This document shows, in pieces, positions 21,922 to 34,400 of a stretch of DNA of 64,000 nt. The DNA lies in assembly GCF_001625215.2 (NCBI RefSeq), contig NC_030387.2, positions 31,705,606 through 31,769,605 on the forward strand. The letters are read 5' to 3'. How positions within the stretch are numbered: position 1 is the first letter of the stretch; every line of letters begins with the position of its first letter. Under the pieces are notes generated by a model. That model searched no databases. It was given only the letters and a program-made list of their open reading frames with translations, and was not told the origin of the DNA. This stretch comes from Daucus carota subsp. sativus (taxonomy: Eukaryota > Streptophyta > Magnoliopsida > Apiales > Apiaceae). A program made the position numbers and the translations under genes.

Positions 21922-22403
21922 GAATGAGAGAGAATTCATTCTAGCAACATCATGATCTCATTTAGGTTTCGATCCTTACTGTTTGAATTCCTCTTGCTGG
22001 AGAATGCATTCCTCTCTTCCATTGTTGTATAGGCAAAAAGAGAAGATGCACCTTTAAATATGTTGGTGGATAAGGTAATTAACAGTTCACGTTTGATACT
22101 CTTGTGGTCATCAATTCTAGAATCATGATCAAGAGCTGGACAATCAATCTTGGAGAACTTAATGATCTTGAATTGTATTGGTTCTCCAGCTCTTGATCAT
22201 GATGCTAGAATTAGTGACCACAAGTGTATGAAACGTGAACTGTTAATTACACTATCCACCAACATATTAAAAGATGCATCTTCTCTTTTTGCCGATGCAA
22301 CAATAAAAGAGAGAAATGTATTCTCCAGCTAGAGGAATTTAAACATTAGGGTTCGAAAACTAGATGAGATCATGATTTGACTAGAATGAATTTTCTCTCA
22401 TTC
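21922..22403. repeat. Long inverted repeat (foldback) 2, arms about 220 bp
   Basis: The left arm 21922-22140 pairs with the right arm 22184-22403 around a 43-bp spacer. The central 300 bp is nearly the same sequence as the centre of foldback 1, including the spacer word TTGGAGAACTTAATGATCTTG. The outer arm sequence (GAATGAGAGAGAATTCATTC versus GAATGAATTTTCTCTCATTC) is specific to this copy. The two hairpins therefore derive from one another by duplication with different outer limits. Confidence 0.85.
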
Positions 22404-22515
22404 CCTTCTACAATTTGCTGAATGCCATCAAACAAGTTTGCATTGGCATTAGACCAATCAAAGTGTAACCGTTTTACTCAATTTAACACAGATTTCACAA
22501 GAAGATGTTCAAGAA

Positions 22516-22790
22516 ATGATTGTTGCAGCCCTTTTAACTTTTGTAATTGCTGATTATGATTATGTCATTATAAATATTGCACTTTCTAGAGTTGTTGATC
22601 GGACAGGCGACGTCTTACTCCTTCTAAAACTTGCAAATCTCTGGAGGGATGAGCTTCAGATTGAAACATCAATGATAATTTTTCGGATTATTGCTTGTAT
22701 TGTTTTAAAATTCTCACATGACCCATCTGAAAGATTTTGTATATTTTCTAGAAAAGTAACATATTTAAGTAGATTATTGTGTTATTAAAA
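22516..22790 (+). repeat. Third, diverged copy of the foldback arm with open frame
   Basis: This stretch resembles the minus strand of 21590-21815 and the plus strand of 20961-21160. The translated copies share a pattern: VIADYDYVIINIA here, VITDYEYVGINLA on the minus strand of the right arm of foldback 1. Substitutions that keep a 90-codon frame open suggest a fragment of a former protein-coding exon. I do not recognise the protein and assign no function. It ends at a (CA)n microsatellite. Confidence 0.45.
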
Positions 22791-22799
22791 TAATTAAAT

Positions 22800-22800
<1 letters not shown>

Positions 22801-22844
<44 letters not shown>
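22801..22844. repeat. (CA)n microsatellite
   Basis: About 21 CA units followed by TATATATA. Confidence 0.95.
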
Positions 22845-22849
<5 letters not shown>

Positions 22850-22854
<5 letters not shown>

Positions 22855-24140
22855 ATATTAACATTATTGTAAATTATTATAATATTACTTATTTTTTTGT
22901 ATTTTGTGTTGTAGGCAATAAGAAATTTGACGTATTGTCCCAAGATTAAAAAAGTTTTGGAAGAAATCAGAAGATTATATATCCTAATAAATTTGGCAAG
23001 ACACCTAAACCAAAATAGATTGTCGAGAAGGGTACTGCAGTTCCATGAAACCTTTCAACATATATTCTAGTAAATATTGTTAATTATACTGTTAATTCAC
23101 TATAAATATTGTTTGACGTTAATCATACTTGATATTTGCATTTATATCAACATCATTTGTTGTCAATCGGATAGAGATTGACTCATTTCTAAGTTTTGGA
23201 GTAACTTTTTGGTCATCTACTATATCTATTATACGAGAATGATTTTTTTTTTTGTTTTGAGTGAATTAATTCAAATTAAATTATCGGTATTGCCCATCCA
23301 AGCCTAAGTCCTCTAATTCTAATCAAATTAATCCTAATTAAAATGACGGTGATATCCCTCCAAGCATGAGAACATCCCTCATCACTTCTGAACCTGCCCT
23401 AATGTGATTATGCTTCAATCTTCCCCTCTCTTTGCCGATTCAGATATCATGTTATGTCGGATATGAGCTGGTGTGCTCTGAGCCTCGGTGCTCTTGCCCC
23501 TCTGATTTCTGGCACCGTAAACCATATCAAACGTCAGAACCATATATATAATCTGGTCTATGTAGGATTATGTATGTCATGTTCGATAAAGTCTCTAAAT
23601 CAGTTGGATTTCTATTTTGTGTGGCCAATTGTTGGTTTGAATTTTCGTGCCTCGGAACATTTTCTCCTCATTATCGGCCTATGTCCAAGGTCCAACTTAA
23701 AATTTTCTTATCCATGTGCTTTGCTCTTGCTATGCCGGGACATTTTAAAATATCAGAAACCCAATAATATCCAACGAAAAAGTGCTTGTTTGGTAAGACT
23801 TTGAGTCCCTACCAGCACTCGGTTTGCTAATACTCAGATTGTTTGTGTTTGTTAGAAAATGTATTTTACGCTTTCAATAATATCTTTTTATTGAAGCAAG
23901 ATGCAACATAATCTTGGACGTGGGCAAACTTGACCATGTTTGCTGGTTTTATACTAGGCATTAGTGTGGGATGATGAATCTACCGGCATACATGTAAGTA
24001 ATGGCCCAAAAGGATATACAATTTTTTATGGGACAGGGAAGGTGCAACTACCTGTTTATGCATGAAACACCTCCCGAACTTCTTAAACTTCTCACTTGTC
24101 TTGGACGAGAAAGGGATATATTTTATGCACAGATTTGAGT
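22850..24140. other. Gap between foldback repeats and CACTA element
   Basis: AT-rich DNA. An open stretch near 23454-23804 reads as a 116-residue frame without any recognisable domain, and I do not call it a gene. No other feature. Confidence 0.4.
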
Positions 24141-25185
24141 ATACACTACTAGAAAAAGTAGAATAGACATCGCCTCTTAGACATCGGTTGCTCTATCCGC
24201 CGATGTAAAAGGTGTTTCCCACATCGGTTTTTAACGACCGATGTCTTTTGTTGATATAAACATCGGTGTTTTAGTCAAACCGATGTTATAAGTCTGTTTT
24301 AAAAAATAAACAAGCGCGCCTTCCCCCGTTTTCCCCCCTTGGCCAAATAATTCATTCCCTCCTAAAACTTCCCCCTGTTTTTTTGCCTTAGCAAAATTTC
24401 CCACCCCCGCTCTTTTCTTTTCAATGTCCAGCTCTCCTCAATAAATTAAAAATAAATATAAATTATAATAAAAAACATAAAATATAAAACTTAAAATTCA
24501 AAACACATGAAATTCAAAACACAGTCTCACCTCACTCACTCTTACCTCGTCACCTCGTCACTCTCCTCTCTCACCTCTCCTCTCACTCTCACCTCATCAC
24601 TCTCCTCTCTCGTCACTCTCTCACCTCTCTCACTGCGCTGTGAAGCTGCTCTCTCTCTCTCTGGGCTGTCTCTGTAGTCGAAGTCGAGGTTCCAGTCGAA
24701 AGTCGAAGTTCCAGTCGGGTTAAAGCTGGGTTTAGAGCTAAGTTGAAGGTTAAAGGGTCGTCGGAGCTCAAGTCGGAGTTCAAGTGGGAGTTTAGAACTA
24801 ATTCGGAGGTTACAGCTTGAATTGGGTATGTTCTAAACCCTAATTTTAGAATTGGGGGTTTCACTTCGAAACCCTAATTTTTAAATTTGTAATTGGATGA
24901 GTGATTGTTCTTATTGTGCATGTTACAGAGCATCTCCTAATTTTTAAATTTCTCATGCTGCAGTTCAGTTGTAATTATATGATGTTGAGCATATTATTGT
25001 TGTTAGTAGTAATTTTATCGAGCATATTTTCATGTTTTTTTATGTTAATCTAAGTTTGAATTGGGTATTGTTGTTATTATGATGTTTTCATTTTTGTTGC
25101 TCTAAATTGGGTAACCTGACTAGTACATGTATATTATAATATATATTATATTCTTTAATACTATATAATTTATAGTTGCATTTTA

Positions 25186-25216
<31 letters not shown>

Positions 25217-25297
25217 GACCATGCTTTTGTGATTGTACGTTGCTTGTTTTAAATATTTGATATGAAAATTAGGTAGGAAATAGGTTATCCTATAGAT

Positions 25298-25666
25298 ATG
25301 GAGAAAGATTGGATTTCGAAAGAGAGGGATTCGTTGGAGTATGAAGTCGGGGTTGAAAAGTTTTTGATTTGCGCCGAGCAAAACTGTAAAAATCCTAAAA
25401 AAATACCTTGCCCCTGCTGCAAATGTGTCAATTTCAAGAAATTTCCGGTAAAAATAATAAGGGGTCATCTTTACGAAAACGGTTTCAGTCTCGGGTATAT
25501 TGATTGGATTTGGCACGGAGGCAAGGCTGGTATTTCGTCTGCCGGTAGCACACTGCCCCCTCAGGAAGAGGAGCATAATGCAGAAGCATTTCTTACAGCC
25601 TTTGAAGCCGCATCGGAAGCGGTTGCTGCATCAGAAGCGGTGGCTGCTAGTACAGTTAGAACTTAA
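25298..25666 (+). CDS. Residual transposase-associated domain protein of the CACTA element
   Basis: 122 residues starting MEKDWISKERDSLEYEVGVE. The N-terminal 85 residues match the Transpos_assoc pattern found at the start of plant CACTA TNPD/TNP2 transposases. This shows as an initial Met-x-K-x-W, a Cys/His cluster (CAEQNC, then CPCCKCVN), then the run IRGHLYENGFSLGYIDWIWH followed by G. After residue 90 the protein changes to an Ala/Glu-rich tail with a repeated ASEAVAAS, then stops, so the catalytic TNP2 domain is absent. It is either a truncated relic or a short DNA-binding protein that could act on CACTA ends; I favour relic. The start ATG follows TATAG and has a good context. Confidence 0.7.
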   Translation: MEKDWISKERDSLEYEVGVEKFLICAEQNCKNPKKIPCPCCKCVNFKKFPVKIIRGHLYENGFSLGYIDWIWHGGKAGISSAGSTLPPQEEEHNAEAFLTAFEAASEAVAASEAVAASTVRT

Positions 25667-26001
25667 AAATCATGGATGAATTAATGTCAAGTAGTAGTAG
25701 TAGTTGATGTTTGATGGTTTAGTATACTGTTGGGATATATTGGTGTTATTGATTTTTGGATGCTATGGTGGATGTTAATTTGGATGCTGGTGGATGTTTG
25801 GATGTGTAGTAGAAGTTGGTTAGGAGAATGACAATTGGTATATATATTTGGAGATTGTTTGGATGTTAATTTGGTTGTTTGATTTGTAGTATTTTGGTTT
25901 TGGTCATTTTTTGGCAGCTCTGTTTTTAAAATTTGCATAAAAAAAGCAGGTTATCAGACATCATTTCTTACAAAGCAACCGATTTTAAAAGCATATAAAT
26001 C

Positions 26002-26219
26002 AGACATCATGTTTTAAAAAGCAACCGATTTTAAAAGCAGGTAATCAACATCAGTGCAACCCATTTTACACAACAGTGTATAAAAAGAAAATGATGTTAT
26101 TAATTTTCATAGACATCATGTTTTAAAAAGCAACCGATTTTAAAAGCAGGTAATCAACATCAGTGCAACCCATTTTACACAACAGTGTATAAAAAGAAAA
26201 TGATGTTATTAATTTTCAT
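26002..26219. repeat. Perfect 109-bp tandem duplication in CACTA element
   Basis: Two adjacent units, 26002-26110 and 26111-26219, each starting AGACATCATGTTTTAAAAAG, are identical as read. A partial, older third copy precedes them (about 25955-26000). Each unit holds a subterminal-type ACATC word. Confidence 0.9.
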
Positions 26220-26618
26220 AGACATCAGTGCCTTATACAGAGACATTAGTTCTAGCTTAAGAAATGATGTTAAAAGCTCTACTAACATCGGTTTATTTCG
26301 AAAACGGATGTGAGAGATGTTAGTAACATCACTTTATAAGGAAAATGGAAGATTTTTGCTTGTCTTGCATATCTTTAAATTGATAAAACTATCATGTTAT
26401 AGTAATATATAAATTATAGATGTGCATTAAAAATTTAACATCAAGAGATAGATATCAGTTTACAACTGAAAAAACGATGTCATTGTCATCTTTTACATCA
26501 GTTTAAAACCGATGTTAAATGGGGGGACCTTTAACATCGCCCACAAAGACATCGTTTTTTGTTTTTCATAGACATCGGTGATTAACCGATGTTTATTGAC
26601 GTTTTTCTAGTAGTGATA

Positions 26619-29600
26619 CAATAATAAATCATTTGTGTCATTCAGTGCAAATATTTATCGTTCTGTAAATACTTATAAATACTAATCGTGGTCCCTATAT
26701 GTTGAGCGTAAGAGGGCATACCTACCACAGTAGCTCACTTGACCGTCCTTCAGCGTAATATAACATATATTTCTTTTATTATTTTTTTCAAATTAATTGG
26801 TTATTCGTTTACAGAGTATCATTTTGAAATCTGAAAAAAAACATCAGAAACATAACAACTTCATAATTTGTTGTTCATAAGTGTGATATATTCTGTAAAT
26901 ACAATTCATGGGCATTTATATTGTACTTTAAACTTGGTTCTTGAATTTTGACAGGGGAGGGCTTCATCTATATTTTCTTGGCTTGATTTTTTTTACTTTA
27001 TATAAATATGTTCCAATTTTAATAGTCTTTTGAATTTTTGTTTGTAATTTTGAAAGTCTTTTGCTGCTAATTTTGTGTGGGTTATTTATGTACATAATAT
27101 AAGAAATAGGATATAACATTCAGATTATAAGGTAAAAGATTTAAATTTACATTTTCATAGCAAATTCTACAAAGTAACCTAGCAATATTATTAGACTTTT
27201 TAATATGTGTCACTGAAGTCTGAGGATCTACAGAAAAATTGACATAATTAAACATGTGATGCTTTATGAATAAATCTCAGGGAGGTTAGGGGTAATGTTT
27301 AAAATACCTTACTGAACTACATTAGAAATAATAAGTTAAATTATTTTAATATAACTGGTCACCAATTATATATAGATAGATATTTTAACATGAAAAAATA
27401 TTAATTTTATTAACGATGTTAATCAACTACGAACAGATCATCGGCCCATCTATCAAAAACTCTCGGAATACAGATCTCTAAATTTGTTCTCACTTGGAAT
27501 AACTCAAAAACAAAATAATTCAACAATCCCACATATTCATACAAATTTTTTAATTACATCTTTGCGCATTTTTGAATTTGATCAAAATTGCAATTTTTTT
27601 AGACAATAATTTCGCATAAACAAAGTCTATTGATCACTTAAATTGAGAATAATTGATCCTTGATTGAGTGTATCACTACAAATCGAACTAAGCAGAAGGC
27701 CAAAGGGAAGCTTGTAGAATTTCTATGTTGAAGCAAATATGAATTGTTGATATCAAAGACTTATAAATCGTCATTAGTCTTTAATCACCACGATTCATCA
27801 CAAAAGTTTATGATATATTTTCTATTCTAAGTGCCACAGTTCAGTATGGTCCCCATCAAAGTCTTGTAATATCGCAACAGTGCATTATGGATCAGATAAT
27901 TAATGAGATTCTATGTATTATGTCCCTTAACAACGCGCTAATCACCGAGATATTTTGACTTAATTGTAGATTATGTACACTGAATCTGCTTTAGATAGAG
28001 TTTATGTGTTGATGCTAGCTGCATGTACATGGACCACTGCCTAATTTCTGATTTCTTGATTATCATATATCTATATTTAGTGATACTTAAGTACAATTAA
28101 CATGTGACCGTCCCACCAATTTTACTTAATTCTAAAGAGCCTTTAAACCATTCATTTCTCAGCCTAATCCAAACGCACATAGGTGTCAGTATGTGTATCA
28201 ATTCGTTGATCACTAATTGCAATTTAAACGTAATTACTTTCTTTTAAGTTTCTAAGATTTAGTTTAGTACAAGTGTATTTAGCCACCTTTGCTGAGACGT
28301 ATACATGTCTATACTAATTTTTACGATTTTTCTAGTGTCATGACACATGATAAGCACCAACTCTAATGAAAATGATTTAATTTGATTGGTGGAATTGGTG
28401 TGAATAAAGAGGGTCATCAACATTTAATATTCATCCACCAATCAAAAGTTAGTATTCTTACGAGAATTAGTGACTATTCGTGCCTATGGGCACACTATAG
28501 AAAATTCGTAATATTTATACATCTATTTTGTTCTCTTCTTACAGAAATAAATATATCATTTATATGTTTATAACAAGAAAATGACGTAAAAATGACAATA
28601 ATTATACCGTTTATAAGTTCATAAAAAGGATCGGTGATAATAATAAGATCTAATTATGATAACATTTTCTGAAATACTTCTTATAATATTAACACCAATT
28701 ATTTACATACTTTTCAATGAGACGAACAACTTTCAAAAAATATTCATATGCAAGATTGAGGTTTAAGATTGCGATTTGGTACTGCATGCATTTTATTCTA
28801 GATACAAACCGTTAATTGTAGTGATTTAGAAAGACTGAACCCAATTACGCCACTTGTTTTGCTCCCTAACGTGGCCTCACGTTGAGGAATGGTCTCATGT
28901 TAAAGAAAAGGGAAACAAGAGGCCAAACATCACTCATTTTAAATTTATTATTTCCGTAATATGTTATGTCAAGTTAGTACGTATCAAACTCAGGTCTTAA
29001 TTATTTCTTAGTGTCGTCATTTAAATATATATCTTCCGGTATTGCATGCTCTAAATACCGATAAATTTTTGTTATGAGTTAAAAATATTACTTAATAAAT
29101 ATATAATGAGATGGAAATATATATGTTATTTATAAATAAAATGTACTATATGAGCATACAAGAGTCGCAAGACTATTTCTTTAGGAGAGTCACAATACTA
29201 TTGAGTCCGTTAAAGGTCGGCAAAATTGGTATTGTCAATACTAGGTCAAGCGATTGAATGGCTAAAATATAAAGGTACTCAATTTGGAAACGGCTGGTCC
29301 ATGACCATGCAATCCTGCATGACCAAGTTTGGCAGTCATTGCCAAGGCTAGAACATTAGATTACAGTAGAATAGGTTAGATGAGGGGCGATGGATTAACG
29401 ACGGTAAAAAATTATTCACTGTCATTCAGATTATAAATCTCATTCTCACGTATTTAATTCTTTATCAGAATTAAGTTAAGATATACCACAAGTATAATTA
29501 TTCAAATTTCTTTCTTGCGATTATGATAATCCAAACAATAATATCATACATATAGGATTATTTTCAAAAATATTTTAGGTAGTAAATTTTTTCGCCCAAA

Positions 29601-30408
29601 AATTTATACAATCTCGTTTGCAACCGATTTTTTTTTTTTCAGAAGTGTTGTAATCTCATATACAACTTCAGCCATATTTTTGAAAATAAGTTAAAGATTT
29701 GAAATAAAAATGAAAATAAGTTAAATATTTGAAAAAATGAAAATTAAATTAATTTGAAAGCTGATCAAGATTAATCTCTTGTACCGGTGTTCCACAGCTA
29801 AGGCAATAGAGTTTTGTATTTACTTTGCTAGTCTTAAAATTTTACTTTAAAAAAGTTTTTCAGATTAAAGAACTCACATGTATGTAGTTAATATATAAAT
29901 AATCAACTAAAATTGTTAATCATGGCATAGTTTTATTAAATATAATAAATTCAATCTATTAATTAAAATTATTAATTTCATTATTATTTAAATTAACTAA
30001 TTTAATCCGGTAATACTAACTACTAATTGTCCACCAAAACTTTAGATTACTCAAAAATCTTATTATTATGTGTTTGAGAATATATTCCGAGAGTTTGAAG
30101 AAAGAAGGAAATTTTATTTATTTATATATTTCAATCATGTTCGCGTTTTGCATTACACTGACTTCGCAGTGTACTAGCAATTTCCTTTCACATATGCTCT
30201 CACATTTTTACAGAAACGAAATAGAACTGTAACGAGGATTACCAAATTTTGTCACTAAAGCAAAATTTCTTTATAAGGTAAAGTGGTTCGGGTAAAGCGG
30301 TGAAAGCAAGAGATTTAAGAAAATGATTATAAATCTGATTTATATTAGAAATTTAATCAAATGAATCATTTAATCTTGGTAGTTAACAAATTAAAAAAAA
30401 TATTATTA
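26619..30408. other. Gene-free AT-rich region
   Basis: Nearly 3.8 kb with no coding region or complete transposon that I can support. It contains a small inverted repeat (28379-28446) and short A/T tracts. Confidence 0.5.
28379..28446. repeat. Short inverted repeat with CCAAT words
   Basis: TTTGATTGGTGGAAT pairs with ATCCACCAATCAAA across about 35 bp, so the ends could form a stem of about 14 bp. It may be the remnant of a MITE; no target duplication was identified. Confidence 0.5.
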
Positions 30409-30413
30409 CTAAA

Positions 30414-31409
30414 TGTTGTAGCCGATTTTGTATACTGTGAGGGGGAGGACGCGCCCTCCCCGGACATGGTCCGGGAGGTGCGGTCTCCTGTCCAGTAAGA
30501 AGAATATGAAGACAAAGAAGGGGAAGGACGTGTCCTCCCGTGAAGGGCGCGCCCTTTGGCTTAAAGAATGACAAAATTATGAAATAAGTATGAGAGAGGG
30601 AGGATGAGTGAGTCTCCGTGACGACCCTTCCGAGGGATATGAAGACCAGTTACCAAGCTCATTTGGTAGTTATCAGGCTCATCTGATAGTTCCCGGGCTC
30701 ATCCGGGCATGATCTACAATCCTCAATCCTGCTATCTGCCGAGTTAACCCTCGTGTGGGGGCTTGAGGTGATCATGGTTCTTGAAGGCCCTCCGGGGTAA
30801 TGTGAAGGCCGGTCATATGTCTAAATCCTGTATTCTGGTGAGTTAGCCCTCATTGGGGGATTGAGACGATCGTGTAAGTTGGCTCCTTGTCTACCTTGTC
30901 TGAAGATGAAGACCTCACCGGGAGGTGAGGACATGTCCCTGCACCTCGAGGGATTGGTCATGGCTTGCCCAGATACCTTCTCCATAAGAGTCGTGGTAGA
31001 TGTTATCTCTCGTAGTGGAGATATCGTTGAGTCCGTGATCTATTTGGATTAGGAGTCTGAGGTTGTCATACTCAAGACTAATTCTAACAGGAGTAGGACT
31101 CTCCAGGATGGGCCTTCGGCCTATCTCCGACCTTATCGCCAAGAGGCCTAGTCCTGATCAAACTAGGACTCCTGGTTCCATAGAACTACGTATGGCTTGA
31201 TCCCCTATATAAAGGGGTACGTAGGCACATCAGGGGGATATATCGAGAGTTGTGAGAACGAGAGCAGAAATATATTCCCTTGATCTCAGCCACCCTCAAA
31301 CACTTAAAACCACCGCCCACAGCGGATTTCTGTCATACAATCACCGTGAAACACCTTATTCCGGCAACGAACCTCACGTTTGTTGATTCACCAAATTCCT
31401 CTATCAACA
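30414..31409 (+). repeat. 5' LTR (996 bp)
   Basis: Starts TGTTGTAGCC and ends CTCTATCAACA. It contains GGACGCGCCC (30447-30456), GGACGTGTCC (30526-30535) and the palindrome AAGGGCGCGCCCTT (30543-30556) in its U3 part. Repeated CTCAT words occur near 30658-30705. A TATA box lies near the right third. It is identical as read to the 3' LTR, offset by 11,911 bases. Confidence 0.95.
31205..31213 (+). promoter_or_regulatory. TATA box of the 5' LTR
   Basis: CTATATAAA in a GC-balanced context about 200 bp before the LTR end. Transcription of the genomic RNA would be expected to start about 25-35 bp downstream, near 31240. The 3' LTR has the same box at 43116-43124. Confidence 0.75.
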
Positions 31410-31412
31410 AAT

Positions 31413-31430
31413 TGGCGCTAGAAGGAGGGG
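31413..31430 (+). promoter_or_regulatory. Primer-binding site, tRNA-Asn-like
   Basis: TGGCGCTAGAAGGAGGGG starts 4 bases after the 5' LTR. Its 5' TGG pairs with a CCA tRNA end. The rest matches what I recall of the 3' end of plant cytosolic tRNA-Asn. The tRNA assignment is from memory. Confidence 0.75.
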
Positions 31431-31457
31431 ACTAGGTGAAATCTCGAAGAGGAAGAG

Positions 31458-34400
31458 ATGGCCAATCACGATGATGACCCGTACGAAGGAGATTATTATG
31501 TTGAAGATGAACAAGTAGAACCATACTCACCGGAGCACATACAGGACCCCCGCACTTTGCCGAACAACCCACCCCCGGTTGTAGTCAGTAACACGGAGCT
31601 CCTTAGTGCCCTCCACCGGATGGAACAAAGTCAAGCGAGGTATGATGCAAGGTTGGATACCATGGAGTCTGTACTCGAAGAACTCGTCCCCAGACACTCG
31701 CGCCATTCCAAAAGCCATGGCAGGAGAGGACGTAGACGTTTCAGACGACCAACCCCCCGGATGTTGGAATACGGAGATGCGCCCCCCGACGCTAACCTCC
31801 CACCGGGAGCCATAATAAGCCAAGGAGTCTACGACGCAAATGGCGCGCCCCTGGACGTGACCACGCCTCCCGCACAAACAGGAGAGACGGGACAAGAGAC
31901 GGTCAACCAAAACGCAGACGCCCGACCCCTGGCTGAAAGGCTAGGTATCACCCCAAACAGTTTGGCTGTGATTGTGCGAATGGCGGAGCAGGAGCAGAGG
32001 AGACCCCCCCAGGGAGGCGGCGCGCGCCTACGTCCTCAAGGAGACGACGCGCCCCCTGAGGCAAGACGTGAGACAGGAACGGGCAGGATATACCGGGGAG
32101 TACGGGGAAGAGGAAGAGGCCTTGTACCAAACTCAAGAGGAAGGCGCCGAGGGGGACCCGTGATAGAGTACCTCCCTTCGCAAAGCGACTCAAGCCAGCA
32201 CACCCCGCACCCAAGAACCACGGGAAGGACGCGCCCCCTTGGCAATCAAGGAGACACGCCTCCCCAAGGCCCACCTACTGCTAATCAACAAACCACGACA
32301 CCTCCAATCATAACCACTGTCAATCAGCAAGCCACATCAACTCTACCCATTCCCACTCCGCAGCAAACTATTCCTGTGTCCACCACACCTACTCCTCCAA
32401 CACAAACGCTCACCCAAATCGTCCAACCAACCGCTACCCAGACTCAAGCCAACAACGTGCTTCAGACCACGGTGGCCAACACAAACCTGACTGCTACCCC
32501 TCCGGTAAACACTCAGACTATTCCAGGAGTCGGAACGATCAACCCCGAAGACCTGAAGAAGTTACTAGCCCTTCTGCAAGCCAGCGCGGCCACAACGGCG
32601 CCACAGATCTCGTCACCATTTACCGCAGCAGTCCGTGAAGCCCAGCTACCAACCGGTTTCAGGAACTTGAATGCAGATCTCCGCTATCACGGGAACGCCG
32701 ACCCTCGCGAATTCCTGATCAGATTTAACATTGAAATGGACTTATATCAGATCCCCGACCTGGTCAGGTGTAGGTTCCTAGCAGCAACCCTGAGGGACAG
32801 TGCTCAACAATGGTTTCAAAAGTTGGGAGGAGGAGTCATCTCCTCTTGGGAAGGAATGCAGCAGATGTTCATGACGCAATTCCAAGCGGCAACCAAATAC
32901 GCTCCACCCGTTACCACGCTTGCCAATGTCAAGCAGCGCGACAATGAAACTTTGACCGCATATTTCAAGAGGTTTAACCAGGATTCCATGGGAGTGAAAG
33001 GAGCCTCAGACGAAACCCTGAAGAACTTCCTTATCGCTGGACTCAAGGTTGGTACCGACTTCTGGAAGCACCTCCAAGGGAAGGACCCGGCCTCTCTGTC
33101 CGAGCTATATTCCGCAGCCGAATCCTTCAAAAAGGTAGAGCAGTCGTTGGCCGAGAATCAAAAGGAGATCGCCAAATCTAAATACAAAAGAAAAGATCGC
33201 ACTCCCAGTCCAGAACCAAGAGGACGCGCCCGCTCTCCGGGTAGGGTAAATATGACTTCAAGCAAAAGGACTTGGAGTCCTCCTCCGAGACAGTCAGGAG
33301 TATATACCCCGCTAACAGCCTCAGCTGAACACGTCTACGCGATGACCAAGGATAAGGTGCCGTTCCAGAAACCCCAACCTATTCCCCAACATATAGCCAA
33401 AGACAAAAAGAAGTATTGTGACTTCCACGAATCGGCAGGACATAGCACCTCCGAGTGTCGACATCTGAAAGAGGAAATCGAATATTTACTCAAAGAAGGA
33501 TACCTAACGGAATGGGTAAAAAAGTACAGGACAGACCACCCTCCGGAAAGACGCGGCCTTGGTACTTCGCAGAATGACAGAACTGATGAAAAGCAGAACG
33601 ATACCCAGTTTGTAAGAGAAGGCAGCATCAGGAGCATATTTGGGGGACCCTACATAGGGGGAGGCAGTCGAAAGGCAATGGAGAGATATGCTAAGGAAGC
33701 GAAGGACTACCCTCTTACCAACGTGAACCATCTGTCGGCCAGAGCCCCACGAGTATTTAAGGAAGAAACTATGGACATCACTTTTACGGAGGACGATGCG
33801 AGGTGGGTACACCATCCCCATAACGACGCTTTGGTGGTCGCCATGCGTGTCGCCGCCCTGAACATTCACCGAGTGTTTGTCGACAATGGAAGTTCGGTCA
33901 ACATCCTCTACTACGACACTTACAAGAAAATGGGATTACCAGACAAGGACATGACTGTGGAAAACCTCTACATATATGGCTTCGGGGGAGAGGCCATCAA
34001 AGCCAAAGGAACCATACGCTTGCCAGTCACCTTAGGGGAGGCTCCACGAGCAGCAACTCAAATTGCCGAGTTTGTGATCATCGACCATCCCTCGGCGCAT
34101 AATGCACTTATGGGACGCCCCCTCTTGAAAGATATGAGGATAATCACCTCCATTTACCATCTTACCTTGAAGTTCCCCACTCCTGGAGGAGTCGGCTGTG
34201 TGAAGGGGTCCCAGTATGAATCTCGCGATTGCTACGGCCGGTCGCTTAAGAATTTTCGAGATAGGAGGGGAGTGCCGCCCCACGAGGAACTACACTCAGT
34301 CCACGTACTCTACCTTGTTCAATATCCAGAAAGCGACAATGAAGACACGCCCAGCATCCCACTACTCGGAGGACGCGTCCCTCGCAAGGGCGAGCCCACT

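Larger units (their letters stand above)
24144..26615 (+). mobile_element. Non-autonomous CACTA (En/Spm) element, 2472 bp, TSD ATA
   Basis: It begins CACTACTAGAAAAA and ends TTTTTCTAGTAGTG, a perfect 14-bp inverted terminus, with the 3-bp target duplication ATA (24141-24143 and 26616-26618). Both subterminal regions are packed with ACATCGGT/ACCGATGT words in direct and inverted orientation, as expected for binding sites of a CACTA TnpA-type protein. The interior has a leader-like region with AAACCCTAA, an (AT)n run (about 25187-25216), one short ORF with a transposase-associated domain, and a 109-bp tandem duplication. The catalytic transposase is missing, so mobility would depend on another copy. 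Confidence 0.92.

Noticed and set aside
23454-23804. 116-codon plus-strand frame as a gene
   Set aside because: No recognisable domain, composition like random AT-rich translation, and no leader or splice signals.
24305-24330. AGCGCGCCTTCCCCC as a stray copy of the retrotransposon GC-rich word
   Set aside because: It matches only the GCGCGCC core and belongs to a C-rich stretch of the CACTA element.
25687-25938. Asn/Thr-rich minus-strand frame inside the CACTA element
   Set aside because: Low-complexity translation of a TTGGATG-type repeat; no supporting signals.
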